A stretch of 64,000 bases of DNA from DASUNP01 sp963728545 (GCA_963728545.1 CAVSKO010000005.1:1-64000), one strand, 5' to 3'; shown: positions 1 through 10,014, counted from the first letter of the stretch. Translations and numbers: made by a program. Notes: generated by a model not told the origin, from the letters alone.

Positions 1-983
1 AATGATGCCAGCGTCTTCATGTAATTCGCTCTCTCAAAAGCTGCCGGATCAACGACGTTTTTCTGGCTCATGCTGCCGATCATCTGGCTGACGGACTCAT
101 ATTCGTGATCTTCCATCCATTGCTTCATCTCTGTTAAGACTTCGTTGATGCGGCCAATGCCTCTTTGCAATAACTCGGAAGCCATCATCGCCACCCGTGC
201 TCCCGCCATTAGAGCTTTGAGCGCATCTTGATAAGTATGTACGCCGCTTGTGATGGCAAAATCGACCGCCACGCGGCCATACAGAATCGCGACCCAGCGA
301 AGCGGCAGCCGCAACTCATCTGAACTACTCAACACGAGGCGCGGCACTACCTCAAGCGTCTCCAGGTCAAAGTCTGGCTGGTAGAAACGGTTGAACAACA
401 CAAGAGCGTCCGCGCCGCCTTCCCAAAGCTTTTCGGCCATGTTGGCCGTAGCGCTGAAGTAAGGGCTCAGCTTCATCGCGACAGGTATCGAGACAGCTTT
501 TTTGACCTCCTGTAGGATGTCCGAATAGATGTATTCCACCTCTGCGCCTGCCAGATATGTGCTGGTCGGGATGTAGTAGACGTTAAGCTCCAGCGCGTTT
601 GCGCCTGCTTCTTCGATGCGAGATGCATAATCGATCCAGCCGCCTGTCGAGACTCCGTTGAGGCTGCCGATTATGGGAATGCTCACCGCCTGCTTCGCGC
701 GCCGAATCAACTCCAGATACTCGTCCGGGCCGACGTTGTAGCTGTAGCTTTCAGGAAAGTAGCTGAGCGATTCCGCGTAGCTGTCCGTGCCGTGATTCAG
801 ATAGTAATCGAGATAGAAGCTCTCTGCGGCAATCTGCTCTTCAAACAGCGAATACATCACTACAGCCGCCGCGCCCGCGTCTTCCAAACGGCGGAGGCTG
901 TCGAGCGTGTGCGAAAGCGGCGACGACGAAACCACAATCGGGTTCTTTAACGTCATGCCCATGTACTGAGTTCGCATGTCCAT
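1..983 (-). CDS. dihydroorotate dehydrogenase-like protein (3' end outside window)
   Basis: The gene reads leftward and runs off the window edge; about 327 residues are visible. The product begins MDMRTQYMGMTLKNPIVVSS and continues as a TIM-barrel flavoprotein, with PIIGSLNGVSTGGW and a PVAMKLSPYF strand typical of the FMN-binding DHODH/PreA fold. The ATG at 983 has a GGAG ribosome site 8 nt upstream. It starts 22 bp downstream of nifJ on the same strand, so the two are probably cotranscribed. Related DHODH-like proteins are commonly found beside nifJ and are annotated by similarity only. A role in pyrimidine synthesis is not implied; a redox role with the pyruvate oxidoreductase is inferred from position. 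Confidence 0.85.
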   Translation of the reverse strand, partial: MDMRTQYMGMTLKNPIVVSSSPLSHTLDSLRRLEDAGAAAVVMYSLFEEQIAAESFYLDYYLNHGTDSYAESLSYFPESYSYNVGPDEYLELIRRAKQAVSIPIIGSLNGVSTGGWIDYASRIEEAGANALELNVYYIPTSTYLAGAEVEYIYSDILQEVKKAVSIPVAMKLSPYFSATANMAEKLWEGGADALVLFNRFYQPDFDLETLEVVPRLVLSSSDELRLPLRWVAILYGRVAVDFAITSGVHTYQDALKALMAGARVAMMASELLQRGIGRINEVLTEMKQWMEDHEYESVSQMIGSMSQKNVVDPAAFERANYMKTLAS

Positions 984-1005
984 CGCGGTTTCTCCTTTTG
1001 AGCCG

Positions 1006-4000
1006 CTAACCGGCCTGCTCGGCCATCTGCTTGTAATGCCGCCATCGCTCGGCGACTGCCTGCTGGGCCTGGCCGAGAAGGTACTTGGCCGCCGCCGGGT
1101 CGCTTTGTTGAAGTATTCGATAGCGCCCTTCGGTGTAGATATAATCCTTCAGCGGTACGGTCGGCTCTTTCGAATCCAACTGAAAAGGGTTCTTACCTTC
1201 GGTTGCAAGCAGCGGGTTGTAACGATAAAGCGGCCAGTGACCCGACTCGACCGCCAGCCGCTGCTGATTCATTCCCTTAGCCATGTCTATGCCGTGCGCT
1301 ATGCAATGACTGTAAGCGATGATGAGCGATGGGCCGTTGTGCGCTTCGGCTTCGATAATCGCTTTGAGAGTGTGCAGGTCGTTTGCGCCCATCGCCACTT
1401 GCGCCACGTAGACGTTGCCGTAGCTCGTAGCCATCAATCCCAGATCTTTTTTAGGAGTGGGCTTGCCGCCCGCCGCGAACTTAGCAACCGCACCCATCGG
1501 GGTCGCTTTCGACGCCTGGCCTCCCGTGTTCGAGTAGACCTCAGTGTCCAGCACCAGCACGTTGACGTTTTGCCCGCTGGCCAGCACGTGATCCAGCCCG
1601 CCGTAACCAATGTCGTAAGCCCAGCCGTCGCCACCTATGATCCACACGCTCTTTTTGACAAGCGCGTCCGCAGACCGATAGCAGGTCGCGGGCTTCCGGC
1701 AAGTATTCTCCGCGCAGACGGGCTTTGAGCGCGGCAACGCATTGTCGCTGGATGTTAATGCCTTCATCCGTCGATTGGTCCGCGCCGAGCAGGCTGTCTG
1801 CAAGGGCCTCTCCTATGAGCGGGCGCAGTTGTTCGACAAGTTTTCTTGCATAAGCGTGTTGATGGTCTAGCGCCATTCGCATCCCTAGCCCGAACTCTGC
1901 GTTATCTTCAAACAGCGAATTGCTCCACGCAGGGCCACGGCCTTCGCGGTTGATGGTATAAGGGGTGGTCGGCAGATTGCCGCCGTAGATGCTCGAACAG
2001 CCAGTCGCATTGGCGATAATCGCGCGGTCGCCGTAGAGCTGCGTGACCAGCTTGATGTAAGGCGTTTCGCCGCAGCCCGCGCACGCGCCCGAAAACTCGA
2101 ACAACGGCTGGAGCAGTTGGACGTTCTTAACAGTGTTGAATCGCATGTGCCCGTTTCGTGCGATGTCCGGCAGACGGAGGAAATAGTCCCAGTTTACGCG
2201 CTCGCGCTCGCGAAGCGGCGGCTGGTCTTCCATGTTGAGCGCCTTGCGAGAGACGTTGCTCTTATCTTTTGCGGGACAGACCTCTACGCATAAACGGCAA
2301 CCCGTACAGTCTTCAACCGCTACCTGTATCGTGTAGAGCTGTTCAGAAAACTCGCGCCACTTCGCAGGCATATGTTTGAAACTTTCAGGCGCGTCCGTGA
2401 TCGCGCTTTTTTCATATACCTTCGCGCGAATGGTCGAATGCGGGCAGACAATCACGCACTTGCCACACTGTATGCACAGATCCGAGTCCCACACAGGGAC
2501 CTCCTGCGCGATGTTGCGCTTCTCCCATTGCGCTGTGGCGACAGGATAAGTCCCGTCGGCAGGAAAAGCGCTCACGGGCAGTTGATCGCCTCGTCCCGCG
2601 ATAATTTGCGCAGTCACCTGCCGGACAAATTCGGGCGCGTTTTCCGGGACCAATGACGAGACATCAAAGCTGCTCGTTGCGGTTGCAGGCACGCTCACTT
2701 CCTGTAGGTGCGAGAGCGTTTCATCTACGGCGATATAATTCTGTTTGACGACCGCTTCGCCGCGCTTGCCGTAGGTCTTCTTTATAGAATCTTTGATTTT
2801 TGCAATTGCCTCTTTGCGCGGCAGCACGCCGCTGATGGCAAAAAAGCAAGTCTGCATGATCGTGTTTATGCGCCCGCCCATCCCCGTCTCTTTAGCGACC
2901 TGGTAAGCATTGATCACATAAAACTTGAGCCTCTTTTCTATGATATGCTCTTGCACCGAGCGGGGCAGATGGTCCCAGACTTCCATTGCCGAAAACGGAG
3001 AGTTCAACAAGAAGGTCGCGCCCTCTTCTGCCGTCTCAAGCACGTTGTAACGGTCAAGGAAATTGAACTGATGGAGGGCGATGAAATTCGCGCGCTGTAT
3101 GAGGTACGTGCTACGAATAGGGCTCGGCCCGAAGCGAAGGTGAGAGACTGTCACAGCGCCCGCCTTCTTTGAATCGTAAACGAAATAGCCTTGAGCGTAG
3201 TTATCGGTCTGTTCGCCTATGATCTTGATAGAGTTTTTATTCGCGCTTACGGTACCGTCCGACCCCAGTCCCCAGAAGACCGCTCGCACCTGGCGGTCCG
3301 GCTCTGTGCTAAAGCTCGCATCATAATCCAGGCTCGTAAAAGTGACATCATCCGTGATACCTATGCTGAAATGGTTTTTGGGCCAAGGTTTTTCAAGCTC
3401 GTCAAAGATCGCTTTAACCATAGCGGGCGTGAACTCTTTTGAAGCCAGCCCGTAACGGCCCCCGATCACGCGCGGCAATTGCTGGAAAGAGCCGTCATTA
3501 TTAATCAAGCTCTCCGTGATGGCTGTGACTACGTCCTGGTAAAGCGGCTCGCCCGCGCTGCCCGGCTCTTTTGTGCGGTCAAGCACGGCTATGGCTTTTA
3601 CGGTCTTAGGCAATGCGGCCAACAGGTCTTTGTTGGAAAAAGGGCGATAGAGTCTGACCCTCACCAGTCCTACTCTATCGCCTCCGGCCACAAGAGCCTC
3701 GACGGCTTCCTGGGCTGTCTCCGACCCCGACCCCATCATCACGATGACGCGCTCGGCGTCCGCCGCGCCCGTGTAATCAAACAGGTGATACTGGCGACCC
3801 GTGGCGGCTGCGAATTTATCCATCACCTGCTGAACTATGCCAGGCGTCTCGATGTAAAAAGTGTTAGCCCGCTCACGAGATTGAAAGAAGACATCAGGGT
3901 TTTGCGCCGTCCCGCGAATACGCGGGCGATCCGGCGTAAGCGCGCGCGCGCGATGCGCGTGGACCAGGTCGTCGTCCATCATCAAGCGAATCTGGTCGTC

Positions 4001-4561
4001 ATTGAGCTTTACTATTTTCATCACTTCGTGCGAAGTGCGAAAGCCGTCGAAGATGTGAAGAAACGGCACGCGCGACCGGAGGGTTGCGGCCTGCGAGATC
4101 AGCGCGAAGTCCATCACCTCTTGCACGGAGCCTGCGAACAGCATCGCCCAGCCCGTTGACCGCGTAGCCATCACGTCCGAGTGGTCTCCGAATATCGATA
4201 GCGCGTGCGTTGCGATGGGGCGGGCGGCTATGTGAAAGACTGTGCTTGTCAGCTCGCCCGCGATCTTGAACATGTTGGGGATCATCAACAGCAATCCCTG
4301 GCTGGCGGTGAACGTGGTCGTAAGCGCGCCCGTTTGGAGCGTGCCGTGCACAGCTCCCGCCGCCCCGCCTTCCGATTGCATCTCGCGCACAAGCGGCGCG
4401 ATGCCCCAGATGTTTTTATCGCTTGTGGCGGCCCACGCGTCGGCGAATTCACCCATAGGCGAGGATGGAGTTATAGGATAGATGGCAATTACTTCATTGG
4501 TTTTATAGGCGACGTAAGCTGCCGCTTCGTTGCCGTCTATGGTGATCTGTTCGCGGTCCAT
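1006..4561 (-). CDS. nifJ: pyruvate:ferredoxin (flavodoxin) oxidoreductase, frameshifted
   Basis: This enzyme oxidises pyruvate to acetyl-CoA and CO2 with reduction of ferredoxin. The reading frame starts at ATG 4561 (MDREQITIDGNEAAAY). It contains the N-terminal PFOR domain (ITPSSPMGEFADAW), a two-cluster ferredoxin domain (CIQCGKCVIVCP near residue 694, CTGCRLCVEVCP near 754) and the TPP domain (GACAGCGETPY, then GGDGWAYDIGYGG). The last part, about 220 residues, lies in another frame. Removing one base near 1672 joins ARDLLSV to ADALVKKSVW and restores a single protein of about 1184 residues, the usual length. The break is either a real mutation or a read error. A weak sigma-54-like site lies at 4601-4616. 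Confidence 0.93.
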
Positions 4562-4600
4562 GTAAATATTCCCCTATTCCAAAGTTCAAAAGTGGAACAA

Positions 4601-4616
4601 TGAAAATGTCGTGCCG
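4601..4616 (-). promoter_or_regulatory. possible sigma-54 promoter of nifJ
   Basis: On the minus strand the site reads CGGCACGACATTTTCA. The -24 half (GGCACG) fits the sigma-54 consensus very well, while the -12 half is TTTCA instead of TTGCA. The predicted start, about 12 nt further on, would leave a leader of about 29 nt before the nifJ ATG. The imperfect -12 makes this the weakest of the sites listed. Confidence 0.4.
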
Positions 4617-4641
4617 CGAATTATGAATCTCTCTTTTGAGC

Positions 4642-5139
4642 TTATATGTTGAGCCTATGATTGGCCCCGGCCCGTTTGAGCATCCTTATGACTTCGGTGT
4701 CGGCTCTGGGCGTCACTTTCAAGGCGGTCCACCCGTTTCTGCAGGCGGCGTTGACATCCGCGCCATAAGCAAGCAAGGTCTCGACGGCGCAGGAACGGCT
4801 CTTTGACGCCGCTTCCATAAGCGCAGTCCAGCCGTTATCGTCCTTTGCGTTGACATCTGCGCCTAGCTTCAAAAGCTCTTCAACAACGTCAGTATGGCCT
4901 CCGTAGACCGCCTCCATCAACGCAGTCCGTCCATACTGGTCTCGCGTGTTGACATCAAGGCCGCAGGCCAATAAAGCAGTTATTGCGCTGCTGTGGCCGA
5001 TCAGGGCAGCTCTCATCAATACGGTCAAACGGTCTTCGCGCTCCGTGTTAGACTCGGCGCTTTGAGATTCCTCACTATGAAATGAGGCCTCCACAGCTTC
5101 AAGATGGTTTTTTCCTATGGCGCAAGTTGAATCACACAT
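4642..5139 (-). CDS. ankyrin-repeat protein
   Basis: A 165-residue protein built of about four ankyrin repeats, visible as the recurring pattern DVNTRDQYGRTALMEAVYGG, DVNAKDDNGWTALMEAAS and DVNAACRNGWTALK. Ankyrin repeats mediate protein-protein binding, and no enzymatic domain is present. There is no signal peptide, so it is probably cytoplasmic. The first 45 residues (two Cys, acidic) are outside the repeats. It stands alone, with a composite Crp-type operator (5235-5261) about 96 bp upstream of its start. The partner is unknown. Confidence 0.85.
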   Translation of the reverse strand: MCDSTCAIGKNHLEAVEASFHSEESQSAESNTEREDRLTVLMRAALIGHSSAITALLACGLDVNTRDQYGRTALMEAVYGGHTDVVEELLKLGADVNAKDDNGWTALMEAASKSRSCAVETLLAYGADVNAACRNGWTALKVTPRADTEVIRMLKRAGANHRLNI

Positions 5140-5234
5140 TTTATCGCCCGGTATATCTCAGCTTTTCGCACAGGGACCTATACGCTGTGCCAGGAGGATT
5201 CTCTTTTATTCGGGAGATATAAACTATGACAGGT

Positions 5235-5261
5235 GTCACCGCTTGTTGTGACTGTCGTCAC
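5235..5261 (-). promoter_or_regulatory. composite Crp-type operator, copy 1
   Basis: Read on the minus strand, the site is GTGA-N5-GTCAC-N8-GTGAC. It holds three overlapping half-sites of the TGTGA/TCACA type, making a TGTGA-N6-TCAC palindrome next to a GTCAC-N8-GTGAC inverted repeat. The same arrangement and spacing recur at 13882-13908 and 25880-25906. It lies upstream of the ankyrin gene and immediately downstream of the Crp/Fnr gene. Confidence 0.7.
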
Positions 5262-5300
5262 TGCAAGGAATATTGTTAGACAGGATATATGTGGTGGGCG

Positions 5301-6020
5301 TTAAGCGCTTATCATTGACTCTAGCGCGCCTTTGTCGCGGACAATGAGCGTTGATCCTTTCAAGTAGATTATCTCTTGAGACTTAAAATCGCCAAGCAGT
5401 CGAGTGACTGTTTCGCGCGATGCCCCGATCAATTGAGCTATCTCTTCGTGCGTAAGAGTAAGCTTCAGATTTATGCCCCGCTCGTTCTGTTTTCCGCTTC
5501 TGGCACACCATTCGAGGATCAATTTCGCCAGTTTCTCAGCCGTCGAGTGGGAAAGCCCCAGTGATCGGACTTGCTCGTAAGCGCTGTGATAATTATTGCT
5601 CAAATGCTCAGCCACGCGGAGGCAGGCCGAATTATTCTCTCTCAGGAAGCGCAAGAAGTCTTCTCGCTTGATGTAGTCGATCTGGCACGGAACTAAAGTC
5701 TCAGCCGTGACCATGTAAGGCTTATTCGATATTGATGCGCTCAAACCGAGCAGTTCCCCCGCCTCTGCGATTCGCGTTATCAAGACTTTGCCTTCGCTAG
5801 AACAGGCTGAGAGCTTCACGCGCCCCGAGCAAATCAGGAATACGCCGCGAGGCGATTGCCCTTCGAGAAATAGTATCGCGCCTTTCGGAAACATGGTCGT
5901 GTACTTGATCGCCTCGAAGGCTTTCAGCGGCTCTAAGGGCAGGTCGCAGAAAAAACTTCCATTGCGCAGTTTGCAGTCCACACAGCTATCAACAATATCT
6001 AAACCGTAAGGTAGATGCAT
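5301..6020 (-). CDS. Crp/Fnr-family transcriptional regulator with N-terminal Cys cluster
   Basis: A 239-residue protein. ATG 6020 is chosen because GGGAG sits 5 nt upstream. The N-terminus has Cys13-x2-Cys16-x8-Cys25, reminiscent of but not identical to the [4Fe-4S] ligands of FNR, so redox or oxygen sensing is possible. Next come a cyclic-nucleotide-type beta-barrel (GAILFLEGQSPRGVFLICSGRVKL) and a long dimer helix. The C-terminal winged helix reads LTHEEIAQLIGASRETVTRL. Its recognition helix carries R-E-x3-R, the pattern by which E. coli Crp reads TGTGA, and sites of that type occur three times in this window. A sigma-54-like promoter lies at 6194-6209. Effector and targets are inferred. 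Confidence 0.88.
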   Translation of the reverse strand: MHLPYGLDIVDSCVDCKLRNGSFFCDLPLEPLKAFEAIKYTTMFPKGAILFLEGQSPRGVFLICSGRVKLSACSSEGKVLITRIAEAGELLGLSASISNKPYMVTAETLVPCQIDYIKREDFLRFLRENNSACLRVAEHLSNNYHSAYEQVRSLGLSHSTAEKLAKLILEWCARSGKQNERGINLKLTLTHEEIAQLIGASRETVTRLLGDFKSQEIIYLKGSTLIVRDKGALESMISA

Positions 6021-6193
6021 ACAATCTCCCGACGCCGAAATCACGGTAGATGTCCAGTGGTGCGGCTCGTCGGTTCAGCAAACTCCTCAAAATCACATGA
6101 AACTACTCGAACAAAACAAATACATTCGACTGTCAGAGCAATAGAAGTGCCGCAGCTAAACATAGATTTATAATGCGTTCGAAAGGCAAGTAT

Positions 6194-6209
6194 TGCGTAA
6201 AGTTCCCCA
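6194..6209 (-). promoter_or_regulatory. sigma-54-type promoter upstream of the Crp/Fnr gene
   Basis: The minus strand reads TGGGGAACTTTACGCA: GG and GC are exactly 10 nt apart, and the site shares its TTTACGCA -12 half with those at 33064 and 43000. The predicted start is near 6182, giving a leader of about 160 nt. It is divergent to the site at 6280-6295, with 70 bp between them. Confidence 0.6.
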
Positions 6210-6279
6210 AGCGTTGCGGGAAAGCGCCCATCTGCTTTTTGAATCTGATTATTCAAAGCAAAACTCTTCTATTGCCGGC

Positions 6280-6295
6280 TGGAATGCGTATTGCT
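6280..6295 (+). promoter_or_regulatory. sigma-54-type promoter upstream of the Ca2+-type P-ATPase
   Basis: The site TGGAATGCGTATTGCT has the invariant GG and GC 10 nt apart and a perfect TTGCT -12 half. The predicted start is near 6307, about 58 nt before the ATPase ATG. The surrounding 344-bp gap (6021-6364) holds no credible gene. An imperfect inverted repeat (TTGAA-N8-TTCAA, about 6238-6257) lies between the two divergent promoters. Confidence 0.6.
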
Positions 6296-6364
6296 CCTTA
6301 ACTTCTGGGATTAAGAGTTGGATGAAACATCACATTAGTTGGAAAACCGGAAGGCGAAATCGCG

Positions 6365-9172
6365 ATGCGCATTCTTACTGAAAAGGAAGTCGTTCTTTCA
6401 GGCAATGTTGTCGTTGCAAAAAGCACCGACAACAGAAGCTCTGTCAGAAGCAACTACGCATATGGTGATACAGTTTCTGTAAGCCTATGTTCTGAGGAAT
6501 CGACTACGCTATGGCATACTCTCTCAGTCGAAATGGCTCTTGAAAAACTGGGTTCCACTCCTGAAGGCTTGACCGCTGATGATGCCGCCCGACGCTTAAT
6601 CGAATGCGGCCCGAACGAACTTCAGGCCGCGCGACATGTCTCCCCCTGGGAGATCTTTTTTCAACAGTTTAAGAACATCCTCATAATAATACTTCTCGCC
6701 GCGACGACCCTCTCGTTTTTTTTAGGACATGGTGTCGAGGCTATAGCAATAACCGTAATAGTCTTGTTCGCGGTAATGCTGGGCTTTATTCAGGAGTATC
6801 GCGCAGAGCGCGCCGTCGAATCGTTACGCCGGATGGCTGCGCCTACGGCTACCGTAATACGTCAAAACTGTGAGAGCGAAGTCCCGGCGCGTGAGCTCGT
6901 ACCGGGTGATGTCATACTCCTCGTTCCAGGAGATAAGATACCCGCCGACGTGCGTTTGATCGAAGCGGTCAACTTGCAAGTAGAAGAGGCTGCGCTCACG
7001 GGTGAATCCCTTCCCGCCGAAAAACATACCGCGCGCCTCAGCGATCAAGAATTGGCCGTTGCAGACCGAAAGAATATGGTCTACGCCGGGACCTCGGTCA
7101 CCTATGGCCGAGGGCGCGCTGTAGTCGTCTCAACTGGCATGAGCACAGAGTTCGGCAAGATTGCTCAGATGCTACAGACGGTTGAAACCGGTAAGACCCC
7201 ATTGCAACAAAACCTGGATAAGGTCGGTCGCATGCTGGCCCGTGTTGCAATTGTTGTGGTGGCCGTCATCGTCGCGCTTGGACTGCTGCGCGGGCAACCG
7301 TTCATCGAGATGTTTATCTTTGGCGTTGCGCTTGCGGTGGCCGTTGTCCCGGAGGCGTTGCCTGCAGTCGTCACGATTTCGCTCGCCCTAGGCGTGAAGA
7401 GAATGATCAAGCGAAACGCGCTCGTGCGCCGTCTTCCGGCAGTCGAAACGCTTGGCAGCACATCTGTCATCTGCACGGATAAGACAGGCACGTTAACCAG
7501 GGACGAGATGACTGTGTGCAAGATCTTCGTGGCTGGGGAACTGCTGGAAATCTCTGGTGCGGGCTACGAGCCCAAAGGCTCATTTTCGCGAGACAGAACG
7601 CTTATTGAGCCATCTGAACCACTGCTGTTGTTGTTGCGCGCTGCCGCGCTTGCCTCCGACGCTCATATTGCGTGCGACGATGGCGGCAACCGTTGGCAGG
7701 TTAAAGGCGACCCGACCGAAGCGGCGTTGATAGTAGCGGCAGCCAAGGCCGGTTTGAGCAAGAGTGATTTAGACGCTCAGTTTCCGCGTGTTGACGAGAT
7801 CCCCTTCACGTCTGAAACCAAGCGCATGACTACGCTCCATGTAACGCCCACAGGCGTAGTTGCGTACTCCAAAGGCGCGCCGGAGATCATTCTTGACTCG
7901 TGCACGCGTCAGAAGGTCGAAAATGGTGAGTCAACGTTTGACGACGCAGACAAGATAAAGGTTCTAGAAGTCGCACAGCAGATGGCGAACGAGGCGCTGA
8001 GGGTGCTGGCAATTGCGTGCAGGCCAAACGCAACGGCGGAAAATGCTGAGCGCGGTATGACGTTCATTGGACTGGCCGGCATGATCGATCCCCCCCGGCC
8101 CGAAGCCCTTGCCGCCATCCAGAAGTGCGAGCAGGCGGGCGTCAAAGTCGTGATGATTACGGGGGATCATCCGCTGACTGCCAGGGCCGTCGCCCGCGAG
8201 CTAGGCCTGCTTAAAGCTGATCGTGTTGCCATTGGCGCAGAGGTAGAGGCGATGGGTGAAGCTGAGTTTCACCAGGCAATAGAAGGTATAGATGTATATG
8301 CCCGCGTCTCACCAGCGCATAAGCTGCGAGTAGTTACGGCTCTACAAGAAAAGCGTCACGTTGTTGCTATGACGGGCGATGGGGTGAACGATGCGCCCGC
8401 GCTCAAGAAAGCTGATATTGGCATCGCCATGGGAATCACCGGCACCGACGTAACCAAAGAAGCCGCTGCGATAACGCTCACAGACGATAATTTCGCCTCT
8501 ATCGTCGCAGCCGTGGAAGAAGGGCGTATAATCTTTAGCAACATCAAAAAGTACTTGATGTACTTGCTATCCTCTAACATCGGCGAAATCGGCTTGATGG
8601 CTGGAGCGTCGTTGGCGGGGCTGCCGCTCCCTCTGAGCGCAGTGCAAATCCTTTACGTCAATCTTGCAACCGATGGCCTGCCGGCGCTGGCGCTGGCAGT
8701 AGACCCTCCCGAAGATGATCTGATGCGTCGCCCGCCTCGCAACCCCCGCGCAGGAATATTTACGCGTCCGGTCGTCCTGCTCATGATAGTAGGCGGATTG
8801 TGGTCAACTGCTGTCAACCTTGGCCTGTTCATCTGGGCATTGAATTCCGGTCGTAGCATTAAAGAAGCGATGACGATGACGTTTGTTTCGCTCGTCTTGA
8901 TCCAGTTTTTCAAAGCCTACAACTTTCGCTCGGACCGCAATTCAGTACTGAATCGCCCTTTTAGTAACCGGTGGCTAAACTGGGCGATTGCCTGGGAATT
9001 GGTCATGCTACTCTTAATCCTATATCTGCCCTTCTTTCATGAAATGTTCGACACATTTAGCCTACCAGTGGAGGATTGGCTGATTATCCTTGGTTTGGCT
9101 CTCACCGTTTCGCCCGCCCTCGAACTGGCGAAGTGGATGGAGCGTCGAGGGTGGTTTGGGAAGCTCCAGTAG
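6365..9172 (+). CDS. cation-translocating P-type ATPase, Ca2+-type (P2)
   Basis: A 935-residue membrane pump. It has an N-terminal cation-ATPase domain, the actuator TGES loop near residue 212, the phosphorylation motif DKTGTLT near 371 and the hinge TGDGVNDAPALKKADIG near 670. Residues matching the Ca2+ ligands of SERCA are present: PEALP in M4, SSNIGE in M5 and NLATDGLPA in M6. Calcium export is therefore the best guess, although Mn2+ or another cation is possible. About 55 extra residues precede the canonical domain. The gene resembles CtpF of the M. tuberculosis DosR regulon. A sigma-54-like promoter precedes it and a flavin reductase gene follows. Confidence 0.93.
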   Translation: MRILTEKEVVLSGNVVVAKSTDNRSSVRSNYAYGDTVSVSLCSEESTTLWHTLSVEMALEKLGSTPEGLTADDAARRLIECGPNELQAARHVSPWEIFFQQFKNILIIILLAATTLSFFLGHGVEAIAITVIVLFAVMLGFIQEYRAERAVESLRRMAAPTATVIRQNCESEVPARELVPGDVILLVPGDKIPADVRLIEAVNLQVEEAALTGESLPAEKHTARLSDQELAVADRKNMVYAGTSVTYGRGRAVVVSTGMSTEFGKIAQMLQTVETGKTPLQQNLDKVGRMLARVAIVVVAVIVALGLLRGQPFIEMFIFGVALAVAVVPEALPAVVTISLALGVKRMIKRNALVRRLPAVETLGSTSVICTDKTGTLTRDEMTVCKIFVAGELLEISGAGYEPKGSFSRDRTLIEPSEPLLLLLRAAALASDAHIACDDGGNRWQVKGDPTEAALIVAAAKAGLSKSDLDAQFPRVDEIPFTSETKRMTTLHVTPTGVVAYSKGAPEIILDSCTRQKVENGESTFDDADKIKVLEVAQQMANEALRVLAIACRPNATAENAERGMTFIGLAGMIDPPRPEALAAIQKCEQAGVKVVMITGDHPLTARAVARELGLLKADRVAIGAEVEAMGEAEFHQAIEGIDVYARVSPAHKLRVVTALQEKRHVVAMTGDGVNDAPALKKADIGIAMGITGTDVTKEAAAITLTDDNFASIVAAVEEGRIIFSNIKKYLMYLLSSNIGEIGLMAGASLAGLPLPLSAVQILYVNLATDGLPALALAVDPPEDDLMRRPPRNPRAGIFTRPVVLLMIVGGLWSTAVNLGLFIWALNSGRSIKEAMTMTFVSLVLIQFFKAYNFRSDRNSVLNRPFSNRWLNWAIAWELVMLLLILYLPFFHEMFDTFSLPVEDWLIILGLALTVSPALELAKWMERRGWFGKLQ

Positions 9173-9237
9173 CAGGTGGGGCAAACATCAAAACAGAAAT
9201 ATATTGAGATAACTATCTACGACTTAATGAATCTGAG

Positions 9238-9987
9238 ATGACTAAATTCAACTTCTGTCGCGCAGAGCTACTTGAAAGAATCAACTTTACCGATGAGCTT
9301 GCCCTTTTTCGATTTCGCCCAGATAAATCTTTGAATTTTAAACCAGGTCAATATGCAACTATCGCTGTTGAAGATGGCGATAAACTAATTCAACGCCCAT
9401 ACTCGATCGTCTCCCCCCCTTATGAGCCAACTCTCGAATTCTTTATCGAGTTGGTTCCTGATGGCGGCCTTACTCCACGTCTTTGGGATTTGAATGTTAA
9501 AGATAAGATACTAATCAGAAGTCGAATTGCCGGCAGATTCATATTGCACGAGACTGGCAAATTTAACAGACATTTGATGTTGGCAACGGTTACAGGAATA
9601 GCGCCCTACATCAGTATGGCCAGGACGCAAAGATTTGATATTGAGCGAGGTGAAACACGGCCAAATCAGTTCGCAATTATCCACGGTGGGAGCTACTCCT
9701 GGGAATTTGGAGTATACAAAGATGAGCTTACTGAACTCGCTCGCGTCGGATGGCTCAATTATATCCCTACAGTTAGCCGCCCCTGGGTGGATATTAGTTG
9801 GAAAGGCGAAACAGGGCGTGTCGAAGATGTGATCAGAAAATACTCCGATCAATTAGGTTTCGGTTATACAAACACGGTTGCCTATGCTTGTGGACACCCA
9901 CAAATGATAGAGAATGCTAAAGCCATACTTACACGCGCGCGTTTTCCCGCAGGAAGTGTAAGAGAGGAAAAATATTTCATAATATAG
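9238..9987 (+). CDS. ferredoxin--NADP+ reductase-type flavoprotein
   Basis: A 249-residue FAD/NAD(P)-binding reductase. RPYSIVSPP is the FAD-binding RxYS motif, FFIELVPDGGLTPRL follows, and the NADP half has TGIAPYISM and YACGHPQM. The C-terminus EEKYFII is FNR-like. Such enzymes exchange electrons between NADPH and ferredoxin or flavodoxin, which would link to the NifJ and hydrogenase encoded nearby. It follows the P-ATPase by 65 bp on the same strand and may be cotranscribed. Its codons are visibly more AT-rich than its neighbours, suggesting a different origin. Confidence 0.88.
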   Translation: MTKFNFCRAELLERINFTDELALFRFRPDKSLNFKPGQYATIAVEDGDKLIQRPYSIVSPPYEPTLEFFIELVPDGGLTPRLWDLNVKDKILIRSRIAGRFILHETGKFNRHLMLATVTGIAPYISMARTQRFDIERGETRPNQFAIIHGGSYSWEFGVYKDELTELARVGWLNYIPTVSRPWVDISWKGETGRVEDVIRKYSDQLGFGYTNTVAYACGHPQMIENAKAILTRARFPAGSVREEKYFII

Positions 9988-9995
9988 TCTGAGGG

Positions 9996-10014
9996 GCGCT
10001 CGCGGAACGCGCGC
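9996..10014. terminator. possible bidirectional hairpin between convergent genes
   Basis: A GC-rich inverted repeat (GCGCTCGCG-GAA-CGCGCGC, one mismatch) is followed by TTTG. It lies in the 55-bp gap between two convergent genes. The missing long U-tract keeps confidence low. Confidence 0.35.

Noticed and set aside
5170..5195. Perfect TGGCAC on the minus strand upstream of the ankyrin gene
   Set aside because: No GC at the required 10-nt spacing, so it is not a sigma-54 site.
6041..6256. 71-codon minus-strand frame upstream of the Crp/Fnr gene
   Set aside because: It covers the predicted sigma-54 site, lacks a ribosome site and resembles no protein.
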